Shown one piece after another: positions 32,985 through 41,019 of a stretch of DNA of 47,388 bases (within the stretch, counting starts at the first letter, position 1; the number at the start of each line of letters is the position of its first letter). Source of the stretch: Burkholderiales bacterium (GTDB lineage: Bacteria > Pseudomonadota > Gammaproteobacteria > Burkholderiales > SG8-41). Made by a program: the position numbers and the translations under genes. The DNA lies in NCBI GenBank assembly GCA_030683105.1, contig JAUXMZ010000005.1, forward strand, positions 1 to 47,388, in the 5' to 3' direction. The notes under the pieces are model-generated. The model was given only the letters and a program-made list of their open reading frames with translations, was not told where the DNA came from and made no database searches.

Positions 32985-33286
32985 GCAGGCGCTCCCGGCA
33001 CGATACTGCCGCTGGCAATTTTGCGCATCCCCGCCGCGACGTCGAAACGTATCGTACCGCTGTCCAGGAGGATGTGCTGGATCACCAGTTCGTCGCCCGG
33101 ACTTGCCGGGCTCAGAAACTTGACCGAGCTGATTTCGCAGAAATCCAGCGCGATGCCAGTGGCGGCGGCTATGGCGTGCAACACCGTGTCCAGCAGCACC
33201 ACCCCCGGGAGTATGGGGGTGCCGGGAAAATGTCCGGCAAAGGCGGGATGATCAACCGGAACCGTCCAGTGCGTGGCGGTTTTCAT
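32981..33286 (-). CDS. FabZ-like hotdog dehydratase of pigment synthesis
   Basis: The 101-residue hotdog protein has the FabZ/FabA active-site motif HPAFAGHFPGTPILPG, with the catalytic His in GHFPG and LLDTVLHAIAAA on the central helix. It probably dehydrates 3-hydroxyacyl-ACP during polyene elongation. In characterised aryl-polyene systems two different hotdog proteins form the active dehydratase, and the second here is at 42773-43240. It overlaps its neighbours by 4 bases on both sides, within the leftward block. Confidence 0.87.
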   Translation of the reverse strand: MKTATHWTVPVDHPAFAGHFPGTPILPGVVLLDTVLHAIAAATGIALDFCEISSVKFLSPASPGDELVIQHILLDSGTIRFDVAAGMRKIASGSIVPGAPA

Positions 33287-34626
33287 GCGGATTTCGGAGT
33301 GCTGCGTGCCTGAAACAGGGCTTGCAGCGCCGAGCGCGGCAGTTTTCCTGTGTCGTTGCGTGGCAGTTCATCAACGAACAGCAGGGGTCGCGGCAGGAAA
33401 ACCGGGTCTATATGTTCACGCAGCGCCGCCAGCAGATGCGGCGCATCCATGCCCGGCGCCACCACGCACGCGGCCAGCCGCGTAATGTGATCATGGCCGG
33501 TTTCGTCCGGCATGTAAAAAGCGCCATCCACCACACCGGGAATGGTATTGAGCAGATGGTTGAGGCTCGCCAGCGAATGCCGTTTGCCCGCGATATTGAC
33601 CAGATCGGCGATGCGCCCGAGCAGAAAAAAATGCTCGTCTGTTACCGGTTCAATCAGGTCGTTCATGGCAGTCGGTGTCTCGATGTGAGCGCCGCAAGCG
33701 CGTACGCAGTCCCCCTCCACGACCAATTTTATCCCGGGCAGCAGCCGCCATTCCGCGGTTTGCGTGGGGCGGCGGGTGGCAATCAGGCCGGTTTCGGTGC
33801 TGCCATAGATTTCCATCAGCGGCGCATTGCACCGTGCCTCTATGTCCTGCGCGAGTCGGGCAGACAGCGGCGCGGTGGCGGATACCACCCGTGTAATCTC
33901 CGGCAGCGCCAACCCCGCATCCAGCAAGGCGCGCAGATGCACAGGCGAGGACACCAACACCCGTGGCGTGGGCACCGCCGCCAGTGCCTGGCAAATGTCG
34001 GCCGGGTATAAGGGATGCGTATGGCTGAGTGCGTTGCCGTTGCACCACGCCATCAGTACCGTAGATTCAAATCCGTACATGTGTTGCGGCGGCACGGTGC
34101 CTATCATGGTGCAGGGTGTGTTGTGTGGCAGCTCCAGGCGCAATGCCTCAGCCCGCACGCTGCTGACCAGCGCACCCCAGGTTTTGGGATACGGTTGCGG
34201 GGCGCCGGTCGAGCCCGACGTAAATACCACCGCGATGCGCTGCTTGCTGTCAATTTGAGGAATTGCAAAAGCGCCCGGCTGAACGACAGCCATGTCCGGG
34301 TAGCGCAGTTGAGGCATTTCCACCGCGCACAGGTCGCTGTCAGTCAAACAAAACACATCCGGTGCAAAATCCCTGATCTGGCGCACCACGCCCGGGGTGT
34401 GGGTAGACGGCAGCAGGCTGACTTTGCCGGCCACAATAGCGGCCGCCAGACCCACGCTAAAACGGTAACGATCGCTGCACATATTGAGCAGGTGATTGCC
34501 TGCGGGAAACAGGGCGCCAAGCTGGCTGACCTCGGCCAGGAACTGGCGCAGCGTAACGGCGCCATCGGCGCGATGGGCGATGATGCTGTCCGGGGAGTCG
34601 TGTGATACCAGCGGCAGTGAAGACAT
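33283..34626 (-). CDS. AMP-binding acyl/aryl-ACP ligase
   Basis: The 447-residue enzyme is shorter than usual acyl-CoA ligases but has the adenylation motifs: VVFTSGSTGAPQPYPKTW (TSGSTG, 136-141), then IYGSTETGLIATRR, LLGRIADLVNIAGKR and the C-terminal Lys in LPRNDTGKLPR. It should activate an aromatic acid as its AMP ester and load it onto the ACP two genes upstream. With the chorismatase in the divergent block, 3- or 4-hydroxybenzoate is the likely substrate. The gap to the upstream gene is 17 bases, and it overlaps the dehydratase by 4. Confidence 0.88.
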   Translation of the reverse strand: MSSLPLVSHDSPDSIIAHRADGAVTLRQFLAEVSQLGALFPAGNHLLNMCSDRYRFSVGLAAAIVAGKVSLLPSTHTPGVVRQIRDFAPDVFCLTDSDLCAVEMPQLRYPDMAVVQPGAFAIPQIDSKQRIAVVFTSGSTGAPQPYPKTWGALVSSVRAEALRLELPHNTPCTMIGTVPPQHMYGFESTVLMAWCNGNALSHTHPLYPADICQALAAVPTPRVLVSSPVHLRALLDAGLALPEITRVVSATAPLSARLAQDIEARCNAPLMEIYGSTETGLIATRRPTQTAEWRLLPGIKLVVEGDCVRACGAHIETPTAMNDLIEPVTDEHFFLLGRIADLVNIAGKRHSLASLNHLLNTIPGVVDGAFYMPDETGHDHITRLAACVVAPGMDAPHLLAALREHIDPVFLPRPLLFVDELPRNDTGKLPRSALQALFQARSTPKSA

Positions 34627-34643
34627 GATTAAGGCCGTGACAA

Positions 34644-35282
34644 CTAGCGTGGACGCGCCGGGGTGTTCCTGAACGCCCGCACCGCATCGAGGATGTGCGT
34701 TTGCCGCATATCAGGCAGCACCCGTTTGCGTACCCAATATTCGGCAATGAACATCAACACGACCAAAGGCAGCGTCAGAAAATTGGCAAAAACCGACCAT
34801 GTGGCCAACGGTGTCAAAAAAAAGAGCACGGTGGAAGCCAGCGCCATCGCGGCAAAAAACAAGGTCCAGGCGACCGTGACCTGACGCGCGTAAATTTCAT
34901 GCTGCGGCGTCAACGGTGCATGAACCGCCTCGGCGAAGCGGGTGCACAGCGGTTGCCGCCCGGCGATCAAAGTACGGCCAAAAGTCATGAACAGTATGAG
35001 CTGTATACCCACATGTTGCAGCCAGTACACCAGCCCATAATGGTTCATAAGCGCCGGCCATCCAGCCCACAGTGCAACACACAACAGCGCCAGCACACCC
35101 AGCACGATGAAGCGCCGGTGCGAACGCCAGGCCAGCACCAGCGCAATCAATACCACGGGCGCAATGGACACCAATGCGCCCAGGTTGCCGCCGTGCGCGG
35201 ATTCATTAGTGTAATGAGCCAGCAGCGGATAGCCAATCACCAGCGCAGCAATGCCCAGCCAGCGCGCGATGCGGCGCGCCAT
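34644..35282 (-). CDS. Integral membrane protein of the pigment cluster
   Basis: The 212-residue hydrophobic protein has about six transmembrane segments, including APVVLIALVLAW, LGVLALLCVALWAGW and WTLFFAAMALASTVLFF, and conserved loop residues TFGRTLIAGRQPLCTRFAE and EYWVRKRVLP. Proteins of this family (COG4648 type) are common in aryl-polyene clusters next to the ACP and AMP ligase. Function unknown. Possibly it holds the pathway at the membrane. Its ATG overlaps the ACP stop by one base (TAATG). Confidence 0.82.
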   Translation of the reverse strand: MARRIARWLGIAALVIGYPLLAHYTNESAHGGNLGALVSIAPVVLIALVLAWRSHRRFIVLGVLALLCVALWAGWPALMNHYGLVYWLQHVGIQLILFMTFGRTLIAGRQPLCTRFAEAVHAPLTPQHEIYARQVTVAWTLFFAAMALASTVLFFLTPLATWSVFANFLTLPLVVLMFIAEYWVRKRVLPDMRQTHILDAVRAFRNTPARPR

Positions 35283-35581
35283 TAGCGGGTTTTATGTGCT
35301 GCGATATAGTCGGAGAGGCTGCGCAGCGAGCTGAAAATGTGCTGGTTGTCTGCGCTGTCGGCACGCAGTTGCAGGCCATACCGCTTGGAGACCACCAACG
35401 CGACTTCCAGCACATCGATCGAATCCAGGCCCAGGCCATCGCCATACAACGGGGCGTCAGGGGTGATTTGATCTGCCGTGACCTCGAGGTTCAGGCACTC
35501 GATCATCAATTCAGCCACTTCACGTTGCAATTCTGCAGTACTGGAGACAGTAGGTTTCTGGTTATCTTGCATAATGGTCAT
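35282..35581 (-). CDS. Acyl carrier protein of pigment synthesis
   Basis: The 99-residue ACP has the phosphopantetheine site GDGLGLDSIDVLEVAL, Ser58 in DSID being modified, and the usual acidic surface. It is the first gene of the leftward block, at the head of the divergent intergenic region. ATG codons at 35581 and 35572 are both possible. Neither has a strong Shine-Dalgarno. Aryl-polyene clusters usually encode two ACPs. I find only one here. Modification needs a phosphopantetheinyl transferase, which is not in the window. Confidence 0.92.
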   Translation of the reverse strand: MTIMQDNQKPTVSSTAELQREVAELMIECLNLEVTADQITPDAPLYGDGLGLDSIDVLEVALVVSKRYGLQLRADSADNQHIFSSLRSLSDYIAAHKTR

Positions 35582-35760
35582 AGCCCGAATGAATTACAAA
35601 TGGGAAAACGTTGCAGAAACTGCGTATTTCGGCGGTCGCGGCCGGCCATTTCGGCTGATCGTGTCCGTTGCGCAGTGAAATTGTAATGCAGTCAGTCACG
35701 ATGGGGCGATATTTTCCTTCTTTTCTGCCTGATACGCTTCCCATACCCCGCGGGCGGGCC

Positions 35761-35783
35761 CAGATCCAGTCACCCTGGATCTG
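35761..35783. promoter_or_regulatory. Palindrome in the divergent promoter region
   Basis: CAGATCCAG TCACC CTGGATCTG is a perfect 9-bp inverted repeat around 5 bases. It lies 69 bases upstream of the halogenase ATG, between the two divergent pigment blocks. No T-run follows on the plus strand, so an operator is likelier than a terminator. The other 250 bases of this gap hold no gene. Confidence 0.45.
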
Positions 35784-35852
35784 ACAAAACAACATGATCC
35801 CCAGGGCGATGCGATACAATTTGGGCAGATGAGCAACAAGCTAGGTTAAGCC

Positions 35853-37196
35853 ATGAATACTCCACCCGAAGCGTCCGCCGCCCATGCTTCGGACTGCGAC
35901 GTACTGGTAATCGGCGGCGGGCCCGCGGGCTCGACAGCCGCCGCGTTGCTGGGCGAGCGTGGCTACCGCGTGACCCTGTTGGAAAAAGCGCACCATCCGC
36001 GTTTCCACATCGGGGAATCGCTGCTCCCCGCCAATCTGCCGCTTCTGGAAAAGCTGGGCGTGGCTGACGCCGTCAAGGCCATCGGCATGGAAAAATGGGG
36101 CGCAGAATTTGTCTCGCCATGGCATGATCACAAACAGTCGTTCGAATTTTCCGATGCCATGGACAAATCCATGCCCATGGCCTACCAGGTACGTCGATCC
36201 GAGTTTGACGAAATCCTGATCCGCAATGCCAGCCGTAAAAATGCCCGGGTGGTGGAAGGCTGCCAGGTACAGGATGTCAACTTTTTACCCGACAATGGAG
36301 GCGCAGAGGTACGGGCCCGCCACGATGACGGCAGTATCGAAACAGTGCGGACGCGTTTTGTAATGGATGCTTCAGGTCGGGATACCTTTCTCGGCAATCG
36401 CTTCAAGGCCAAACAACGCAACACGAAACACAACAGTGCCGCCCTCTACGCCCACTTTTCGGGGGCCGAGCGCAGCACGGGCAAGACCGCGGGCAACATC
36501 TCTCTTTTCTGGTTCGAGCATGGCTGGTTCTGGTTTATCCCGCTGCCCGACGGGGCGACCAGTGTCGGCGCAGTGATTTGGCCGTATTACCTGAAAACAC
36601 GCAAAAAAAAATCTCTCGAGCAATTTTTCCAGGAGACCATCGCATTGTGCGCGCCGTTACACACACGCCTGCACCGCGCCAGGCGGACCTCGCCGGTTGA
36701 AGCCACCGGCAATTATTCCTACGTCTGCGACCGTACCCACGGCAACAATTACCTGCTGCTGGGCGATGCCTACGCTTTCATCGACCCGGTGTTTTCTTCC
36801 GGCGTGCTGCTGGCCATGCAAAGCGCCTTTGCCGGGGCAGACGCCGTGGACACCTGCCTGCGCCACCCGCAGCAGGCGGCCGCTGCATTGAAAAAATTCG
36901 ACCATGCGATGCATATCGGTCCGAAAGTTTTTTCCTGGTTTATTTATCGGGTGACCAACCCCACCCTGCGCAACATGTTCATGGCGCCGCGCAATTATTT
37001 TCGCGTTAAAGAGGCTCTGCTGTCAGTGCTGGCTGGTGACTTGTACGGAAAAACCCGGATTGGGGGCCCCTTGCTGATATTCAAAGGATTTTATTACGCG
37101 GCATCCCTGTTCAATTTCAGGCGCACATTGAAGGCATGGCGGATGCGCAAACACAACATCCGGATTGTGGATGAAACCGGCGCAGCGATGAACTGA
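35853..37196 (+). CDS. Flavin-dependent halogenase (phenolic/tryptophan-halogenase family)
   Basis: The 447-residue flavoprotein has the nucleotide-binding GGGPAGSTAA (21-30), FHIGESLLP (51-59), and the halogenase signature GWFWFIP (224-230, matching GWxWxIP), which distinguishes halogenases from hydroxylases. The stretch MEKWGAEF (79-86) resembles the active-site Lys region. It should chlorinate or brominate an aromatic ring. Xanthomonadins are brominated aryl polyenes, so halogenation of the hydroxybenzoyl end is the natural reading. It heads the rightward block, and the next ATG overlaps its stop by one base. Reduced FAD must come from a reductase elsewhere. Confidence 0.88.
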   Translation: MNTPPEASAAHASDCDVLVIGGGPAGSTAAALLGERGYRVTLLEKAHHPRFHIGESLLPANLPLLEKLGVADAVKAIGMEKWGAEFVSPWHDHKQSFEFSDAMDKSMPMAYQVRRSEFDEILIRNASRKNARVVEGCQVQDVNFLPDNGGAEVRARHDDGSIETVRTRFVMDASGRDTFLGNRFKAKQRNTKHNSAALYAHFSGAERSTGKTAGNISLFWFEHGWFWFIPLPDGATSVGAVIWPYYLKTRKKKSLEQFFQETIALCAPLHTRLHRARRTSPVEATGNYSYVCDRTHGNNYLLLGDAYAFIDPVFSSGVLLAMQSAFAGADAVDTCLRHPQQAAAALKKFDHAMHIGPKVFSWFIYRVTNPTLRNMFMAPRNYFRVKEALLSVLAGDLYGKTRIGGPLLIFKGFYYAASLFNFRRTLKAWRMRKHNIRIVDETGAAMN

Positions 37197-38257
37197 TGCG
37201 CGACACGGTATCCTCCCTGCATGGCACAAACCTGTCCATTGCAGCGTTTTTGAAACAACCGGCACAGTGGAAAAACAGCGTGCTGGGCGCCCTCTGTTTT
37301 TCTGCGGATGCCGTCGAGGACCAGATGCACGCCGGCATGGAGGTCCCCTGCATGCGCGTACCCATGCAAAGACTGGATGCCGGCGATTCAGTCTGCGAAG
37401 TCTGGCACGGCAGCGGACAGCTGACGCAGGGGCAATGTGGCGCCCTCCATTATCGCCATGACGATAGCGTGTTGTTTGGCGTGATTGCGCTGCCTGAAAC
37501 AACGTTTGAAGCTGGTGCCGACAAAACGCCGTTACAGCAGGCCACCGAGTCGGCCTATCGCCAGATATTTTCGCTGCTCGACACGCAGCATTTCCCGCAT
37601 CTGTTCCGCGTCTGGAATTACATCGCCGACATCAACGCCCACAGCTTCGGGCTGGAGCGCTATCGCCAGTTCAACCTGGGGCGGCAGGACGCTTTCCTTG
37701 CTCACGGCCGCGATGTGGTGGGAAATGTTCCTGCCGCGAGCGCGCTGGGTTCGGCGCGGGGGCCGTTGACCATCGCTTTTTTAGCCGGACATGCGGCGCC
37801 GCTGAGCATAGAAAACCCGCGCCAGATCAGTGCCTACCAATATCCGCAGCAATATGGGCCGCGCAGCCCGACGTTTTCGCGCGCCAGCCTGGTGCGCCTG
37901 GGGCAGGATGAAGTGTTGTTTGTATCCGGCACTGCCAGTGTTGTGGGCCACGCAACCCTGCACCCCGCCGATGTCGTCGCACAAACCCGCGAAACCATGG
38001 CCAATATCAAGGCCGTGCTGGCCGAGGCCAACCGTCTGGCGAGCCAGCCCGGCTTCGATCTGGCCAGCCTGTATTACAGGGTATACGTGCGCCGCCCTGA
38101 TGATCTGGCGCAGATTCGTGCCGAACTGGCGCGCTGCGTGGGCGACGCGCTCAAGGCCGTCTATCTGCAGGCCGATGTGTGCCGCCAGGATCTGCTGCTG
38201 GAAATTGAAGCCACTGCTGCACATCCGTTGCCACCTCTATCCGGCCAGCGGGACTGA
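37196..38257 (+). CDS. xanB2: Chorismatase (XanB2/Hyg5-like), hydroxybenzoate-forming
   Basis: The 353-residue protein has the chorismatase signatures LFRVWNYIADINAHSFGLER, YRQFNLGRQDAF, PAASALGSARGPL, the ENPRQISAYQYPQQYGPRSP run and the C-terminal DVCRQDLLLEIEA. The family splits chorismate. XanB2 of Xanthomonas gives 3- and 4-hydroxybenzoate, and 3-hydroxybenzoate is the starter of xanthomonadin. Cys329 stands seven residues before Glu336, like the Cys of 3-hydroxybenzoate-forming members (recalled, not aligned). It lies between halogenase and acyltransferase, overlapping the first by one base. It replaces the ammonia lyase of other aryl-polyene systems. That makes this cluster xanthomonadin-like. 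Confidence 0.9.
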   Translation: MRDTVSSLHGTNLSIAAFLKQPAQWKNSVLGALCFSADAVEDQMHAGMEVPCMRVPMQRLDAGDSVCEVWHGSGQLTQGQCGALHYRHDDSVLFGVIALPETTFEAGADKTPLQQATESAYRQIFSLLDTQHFPHLFRVWNYIADINAHSFGLERYRQFNLGRQDAFLAHGRDVVGNVPAASALGSARGPLTIAFLAGHAAPLSIENPRQISAYQYPQQYGPRSPTFSRASLVRLGQDEVLFVSGTASVVGHATLHPADVVAQTRETMANIKAVLAEANRLASQPGFDLASLYYRVYVRRPDDLAQIRAELARCVGDALKAVYLQADVCRQDLLLEIEATAAHPLPPLSGQRD

Positions 38258-38259
38258 TC

Positions 38260-39108
38260 GTGCGCTCCGTATTGCGTGTATTGTTGAATGGCTATGACTT
38301 CCTTGTTATCTATCTGGGCGTAGTCTGGCTGGGGGTACTGTGTCTGGCATGGACGCCGATTGCGCTGATTGTTTATCCGCTCCTGTCCGAGCGCCGGGCA
38401 CGGGCGCTGGGGCGTTACGTCATCATGGCGGTATTTCGATTTTACCTGGCCAGTCTTAGCATGTCGCGCCGCTTCAGCTTTGATCTGAAAGCGCTGGACG
38501 CCCTGCGCGATGAACAGTCGCTGATTATCGCACCCAATCATCCGAGCCTGCTGGACGCGGTGATGGTGATTTCACGCCTGCCGAATGTCGCCTGCGTGCT
38601 TAAAGCCGATCTGATGAACAATATTTTTCTCGGTGCTGGGGCCCGGCTGGCGCGCTACATCCGTAATGAACCGGTGCGGCGCATGGCGCGGCTGGCAACC
38701 GGGGATTTTGACTGCGGCAGCCATCTGTTGCTGTTCCCGGAAGGCACCCGCACCACCTCGCACCCGGTAAATCCGCTCCAGGGCAGCATCGGACTGATCG
38801 CGCGTCATGCGCAGGTGCCGGTGCAGACGATACTGATAGAAACCGATTCGCTGTATCTGAGCAAAGGCTGGCCGCTGTTCCGCAAACCGCCCATGCCGAT
38901 CCATTATCGGGTGCGCCTGGGGCGGCGCTTTGATCCACCACAGCATACCCAGCGCTTCAAGGCTGAACTGGAACGCTACTTTGCGCATGAACTGGTAAAA
39001 AGCCCGGCATTTTACCCGGCCAATTCCCTGCCCACGCAGGCTGACATACGCCCCAATCCTAAATACCGCGGATGCAAGCCACAGAGTTCACAGAGAACAC
39101 AGAGATGA
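38260..39108 (+). CDS. PlsC-like 1-acylglycerol-phosphate acyltransferase family protein
   Basis: The 282-residue membrane protein has an N-terminal helix pair (about 9-45) and the PlsC motifs: NHPSLLDAVMV (HxxxxD, about residue 87) and FPEGTRTTSHPVN. It is likely to acylate a glycerol-like or sugar head in the pigment lipid. The start is GTG at 38260, two bases after the chorismatase stop, with no gene gap. The last about 11 residues (GCKPQSSQRTQR) and the stop are encoded by the left arm of a CACAGAG repeat, so the original C-terminus was probably replaced by the repeat insertion. Confidence 0.85.
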   Translation: MRSVLRVLLNGYDFLVIYLGVVWLGVLCLAWTPIALIVYPLLSERRARALGRYVIMAVFRFYLASLSMSRRFSFDLKALDALRDEQSLIIAPNHPSLLDAVMVISRLPNVACVLKADLMNNIFLGAGARLARYIRNEPVRRMARLATGDFDCGSHLLLFPEGTRTTSHPVNPLQGSIGLIARHAQVPVQTILIETDSLYLSKGWPLFRKPPMPIHYRVRLGRRFDPPQHTQRFKAELERYFAHELVKSPAFYPANSLPTQADIRPNPKYRGCKPQSSQRTQR

Positions 39109-39252
39109 TGCGGGTTCTGCGAATTTTTCCCCATCCCCGGATGGGTGAGGGTGATCTTTACGGCAGCCGATTATTTTTTGCGAGTTGGGCGACAAGCCAC
39201 CCATCCCTGCCTACCCCCGTTTTCTCTGTGAACTCTGCGTTCTCTGTGGCTA
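39077..39252. repeat. CACAGAG short-period inverted repeat, locus 3
   Basis: The left arm (39077-39105) is AGCCACAGAGTTCACAGAG followed by AACACAGAGA. The right arm (39231-39252) is TTTCTCTGTGAACTCTGCG followed by TTCTCTGTGGC. About 125 bases lie between. The left arm forms the end of the acyltransferase gene, and the right arm precedes the GT2 start. Confidence 0.8.
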
Positions 39253-39280
39253 ACTTTTTTTTCAAGGTTTATTCGCCGTC

Positions 39281-40045
39281 ATGAGTGCTGCCTCGACCAC
39301 GCATCTCGTCCTGATCCCCAGCTACAACCCCGGCACCAAAGTCTATGAAACCGTGCGTGCGGCACGCCAATACTGGACCCCGGTGTGGGTGGTGGTGGAT
39401 GGCAGCACCGACGGCAGCGCCGAGGGCTTGCTGGCGATGGCAGCGCAGGACGCCGGCCTGCGCGTGATCGTCCTGCCGCGCAACCAGGGCAAGGGCGCGG
39501 CGGTACTGCACGGCCTGGATGAGGCGGCAGCCGCGGGATTCAGTCACGTATTAACCATGGATTCGGATGGCCAGCATCCGCCCGAACGCATCCCTGCGTT
39601 CATGGCGGAATCCTCCAGCCAGCCGGCTGCAATGATACTGGGCGTGCCGGTATTCGATGCCAGTGCGCCGGCTTTGCGCGTGCAAGGGCGACGCTTATCC
39701 AACTTGTGGGCCAATCTGGAAACGCTGTGGGCCGGCATAGGCGACTCGTTGTTCGGGTTTCGCGTGTATCCGATTGAACCATTGCGGCGGGTAATGCGCG
39801 ATCAGCCGTGGATGCGCCACTTCGATTTTGACCCGGAGGCCGCGGTGCGCCTGTGCTGGCGCGGGGTCAGGCCGGTCAACCTGCCCGCCCCGGTGCGCTA
39901 CTACCGCGCGGATGAGGGTGGCGTGTCGCATTTCCGCTACCTTCGCGACAACGTGTTATTGACCTGGATGCATACGCGCCTGCTTGCCGGCTTTGTGCTG
40001 CGTTTACCCGTTTTGCTGGCAAGACGCGCGCGGGGACGATTTTAA
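39281..40045 (+). CDS. GT2 family glycosyltransferase
   Basis: The 254-residue enzyme has the GT-A fold of dolichol-phosphate-mannose-synthase-like family 2: IPSYNPGTKVYE, VVDGSTDGSAEG, NQGKGAAVLHGL and MDSDGQHPPERI (DxD-like DSDGQ), ending with membrane-associated helices. It should transfer a sugar from a nucleotide sugar to a lipid-like acceptor. It is the last gene of the rightward block, convergent with the methyltransferase across an inverted repeat. With the NodB-like protein it suggests a sugar part in the pigment lipid. That link is inference. Confidence 0.88.
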   Translation: MSAASTTHLVLIPSYNPGTKVYETVRAARQYWTPVWVVVDGSTDGSAEGLLAMAAQDAGLRVIVLPRNQGKGAAVLHGLDEAAAAGFSHVLTMDSDGQHPPERIPAFMAESSSQPAAMILGVPVFDASAPALRVQGRRLSNLWANLETLWAGIGDSLFGFRVYPIEPLRRVMRDQPWMRHFDFDPEAAVRLCWRGVRPVNLPAPVRYYRADEGGVSHFRYLRDNVLLTWMHTRLLAGFVLRLPVLLARRARGRF

Positions 40046-40084
40046 GTCTTGAGAGATAGTATCAAGGTCAAAACCCAAAGGCAT

Positions 40085-40203
40085 TAGCCACAGAGAACAC
40101 AGAGAACACAGAGGAAAAACAAATAACAAAACATTATTCGTATCTGATTGTTTTAAATAATCTTTATGGATTCTCTCTGTGAACTCTGTGTTCTCTGTGG
40201 CTT
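40085..40203. repeat. CACAGAG short-period inverted repeat, locus 4
   Basis: The left arm (40085-40117) is AGCCACAGAGAACACAGAG followed by AACACAGAGG. The right arm (40171-40203) is its near-perfect complement, ending TTCTCTGTGGCTTACGG. It lies exactly between the convergent ends of the GT2 and methyltransferase genes, so it may act as a transcription barrier for both. Confidence 0.8.
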
Positions 40204-40232
40204 ACGGTTTTTGATTTTCATCGGCAGCTAAT

Positions 40233-41015
40233 TTATTTTATTTTGTTAGTCTGACCAGAGCCGGCCTTGATCGCCTGATATTCCGAAAAAATGCTCAGTT
40301 CCAGATGCCGCTTAACCTGCGTCAGCCCCGCGGCGCTTAGTGTGGCCATGACCTGTTCGGGGGGCACACAGGCTTCTATGCTGTCCCAGAAATAACGCCA
40401 GATCGTCACGGTATCTTTTTGCCTGGAAACGAATCGTGTCAGCAGCGGTATCACGCCGCGCATATAGTTTTTAAGCAGCCACCGCCCCATACGGCTTTGC
40501 GGCCTGGTAATTTCAAGCAGGCATAAGCGGCCACCGGGCTTCAAAACCCGCTCAAACTCTGCAAAGGCCACACCCAGATCGCTGATATGGCGCAGCGCAT
40601 AGCCCATGCTCAAAAAATCAAAATGATTGTCAGGAAAAGGCAAAGACTCGGCGCGGCCTTCAATCAACACCATTGTGTCAGGTAATTTGCTGGCGGCCAT
40701 CATACCGGCACTGGGATCGACCCCGGTGACCAGAGCGGCATCGCCGGTCAAAATGCAGGCTTGCGCTGCAACCAGGCCGGTGCCCACGCCGACATCCAGC
40801 ACTGTCATGCCCGTTTGCAAACCGCCGCGAATCAGCGCCTGGCGCCGATAGCGGGAACCGGTACCTAACGCCAGCATCGCCTCGATACGGTCGTAATCCG
40901 CTGCGGTGTTGTCAAAAATCTTGCGCAGATAAGCCTGCCGATCCTGCTCTGTTGGGTAGTAATCGGTCAGCGGGGCGTGCGGCGCATGCACCGGAGGAGT
41001 AGGTCTAGGGGTCAT
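40233..41015 (-). CDS. UbiE-like SAM-dependent methyltransferase
   Basis: The 260-residue class I methyltransferase has motif I VLDVGVGTGLVA, then VTGVDPSAGM, LPFPDNHFDFLSMGYALRHI and VLKPGGRLCLLE. It is UbiE/COQ5-like in sequence, but its position in the pigment block suggests it methylates the aryl end of the polyene, as in methylated aryl polyenes. The ATG at 41015 is 4 bases past the MipA-like stop. Upstream frames to 41078 overlap that gene and are rejected. True UbiE (ubiquinone pathway) is less likely here. Confidence 0.85.
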   Translation of the reverse strand: MTPRPTPPVHAPHAPLTDYYPTEQDRQAYLRKIFDNTAADYDRIEAMLALGTGSRYRRQALIRGGLQTGMTVLDVGVGTGLVAAQACILTGDAALVTGVDPSAGMMAASKLPDTMVLIEGRAESLPFPDNHFDFLSMGYALRHISDLGVAFAEFERVLKPGGRLCLLEITRPQSRMGRWLLKNYMRGVIPLLTRFVSRQKDTVTIWRYFWDSIEACVPPEQVMATLSAAGLTQVKRHLELSIFSEYQAIKAGSGQTNKIK

Positions 41016-41019
41016 GTTG

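Noticed and set aside
35562-35819. A second ACP upstream of the first
   Set aside because: The open frame here lacks a DSL-type phosphopantetheine site and looks like promoter DNA.
40233-41015. True ubiE (ubiquinone methyltransferase)
   Set aside because: The protein is UbiE-like, but it lies in a pigment block, 4 bases after a MipA-like gene, with no ubiquinone genes nearby.
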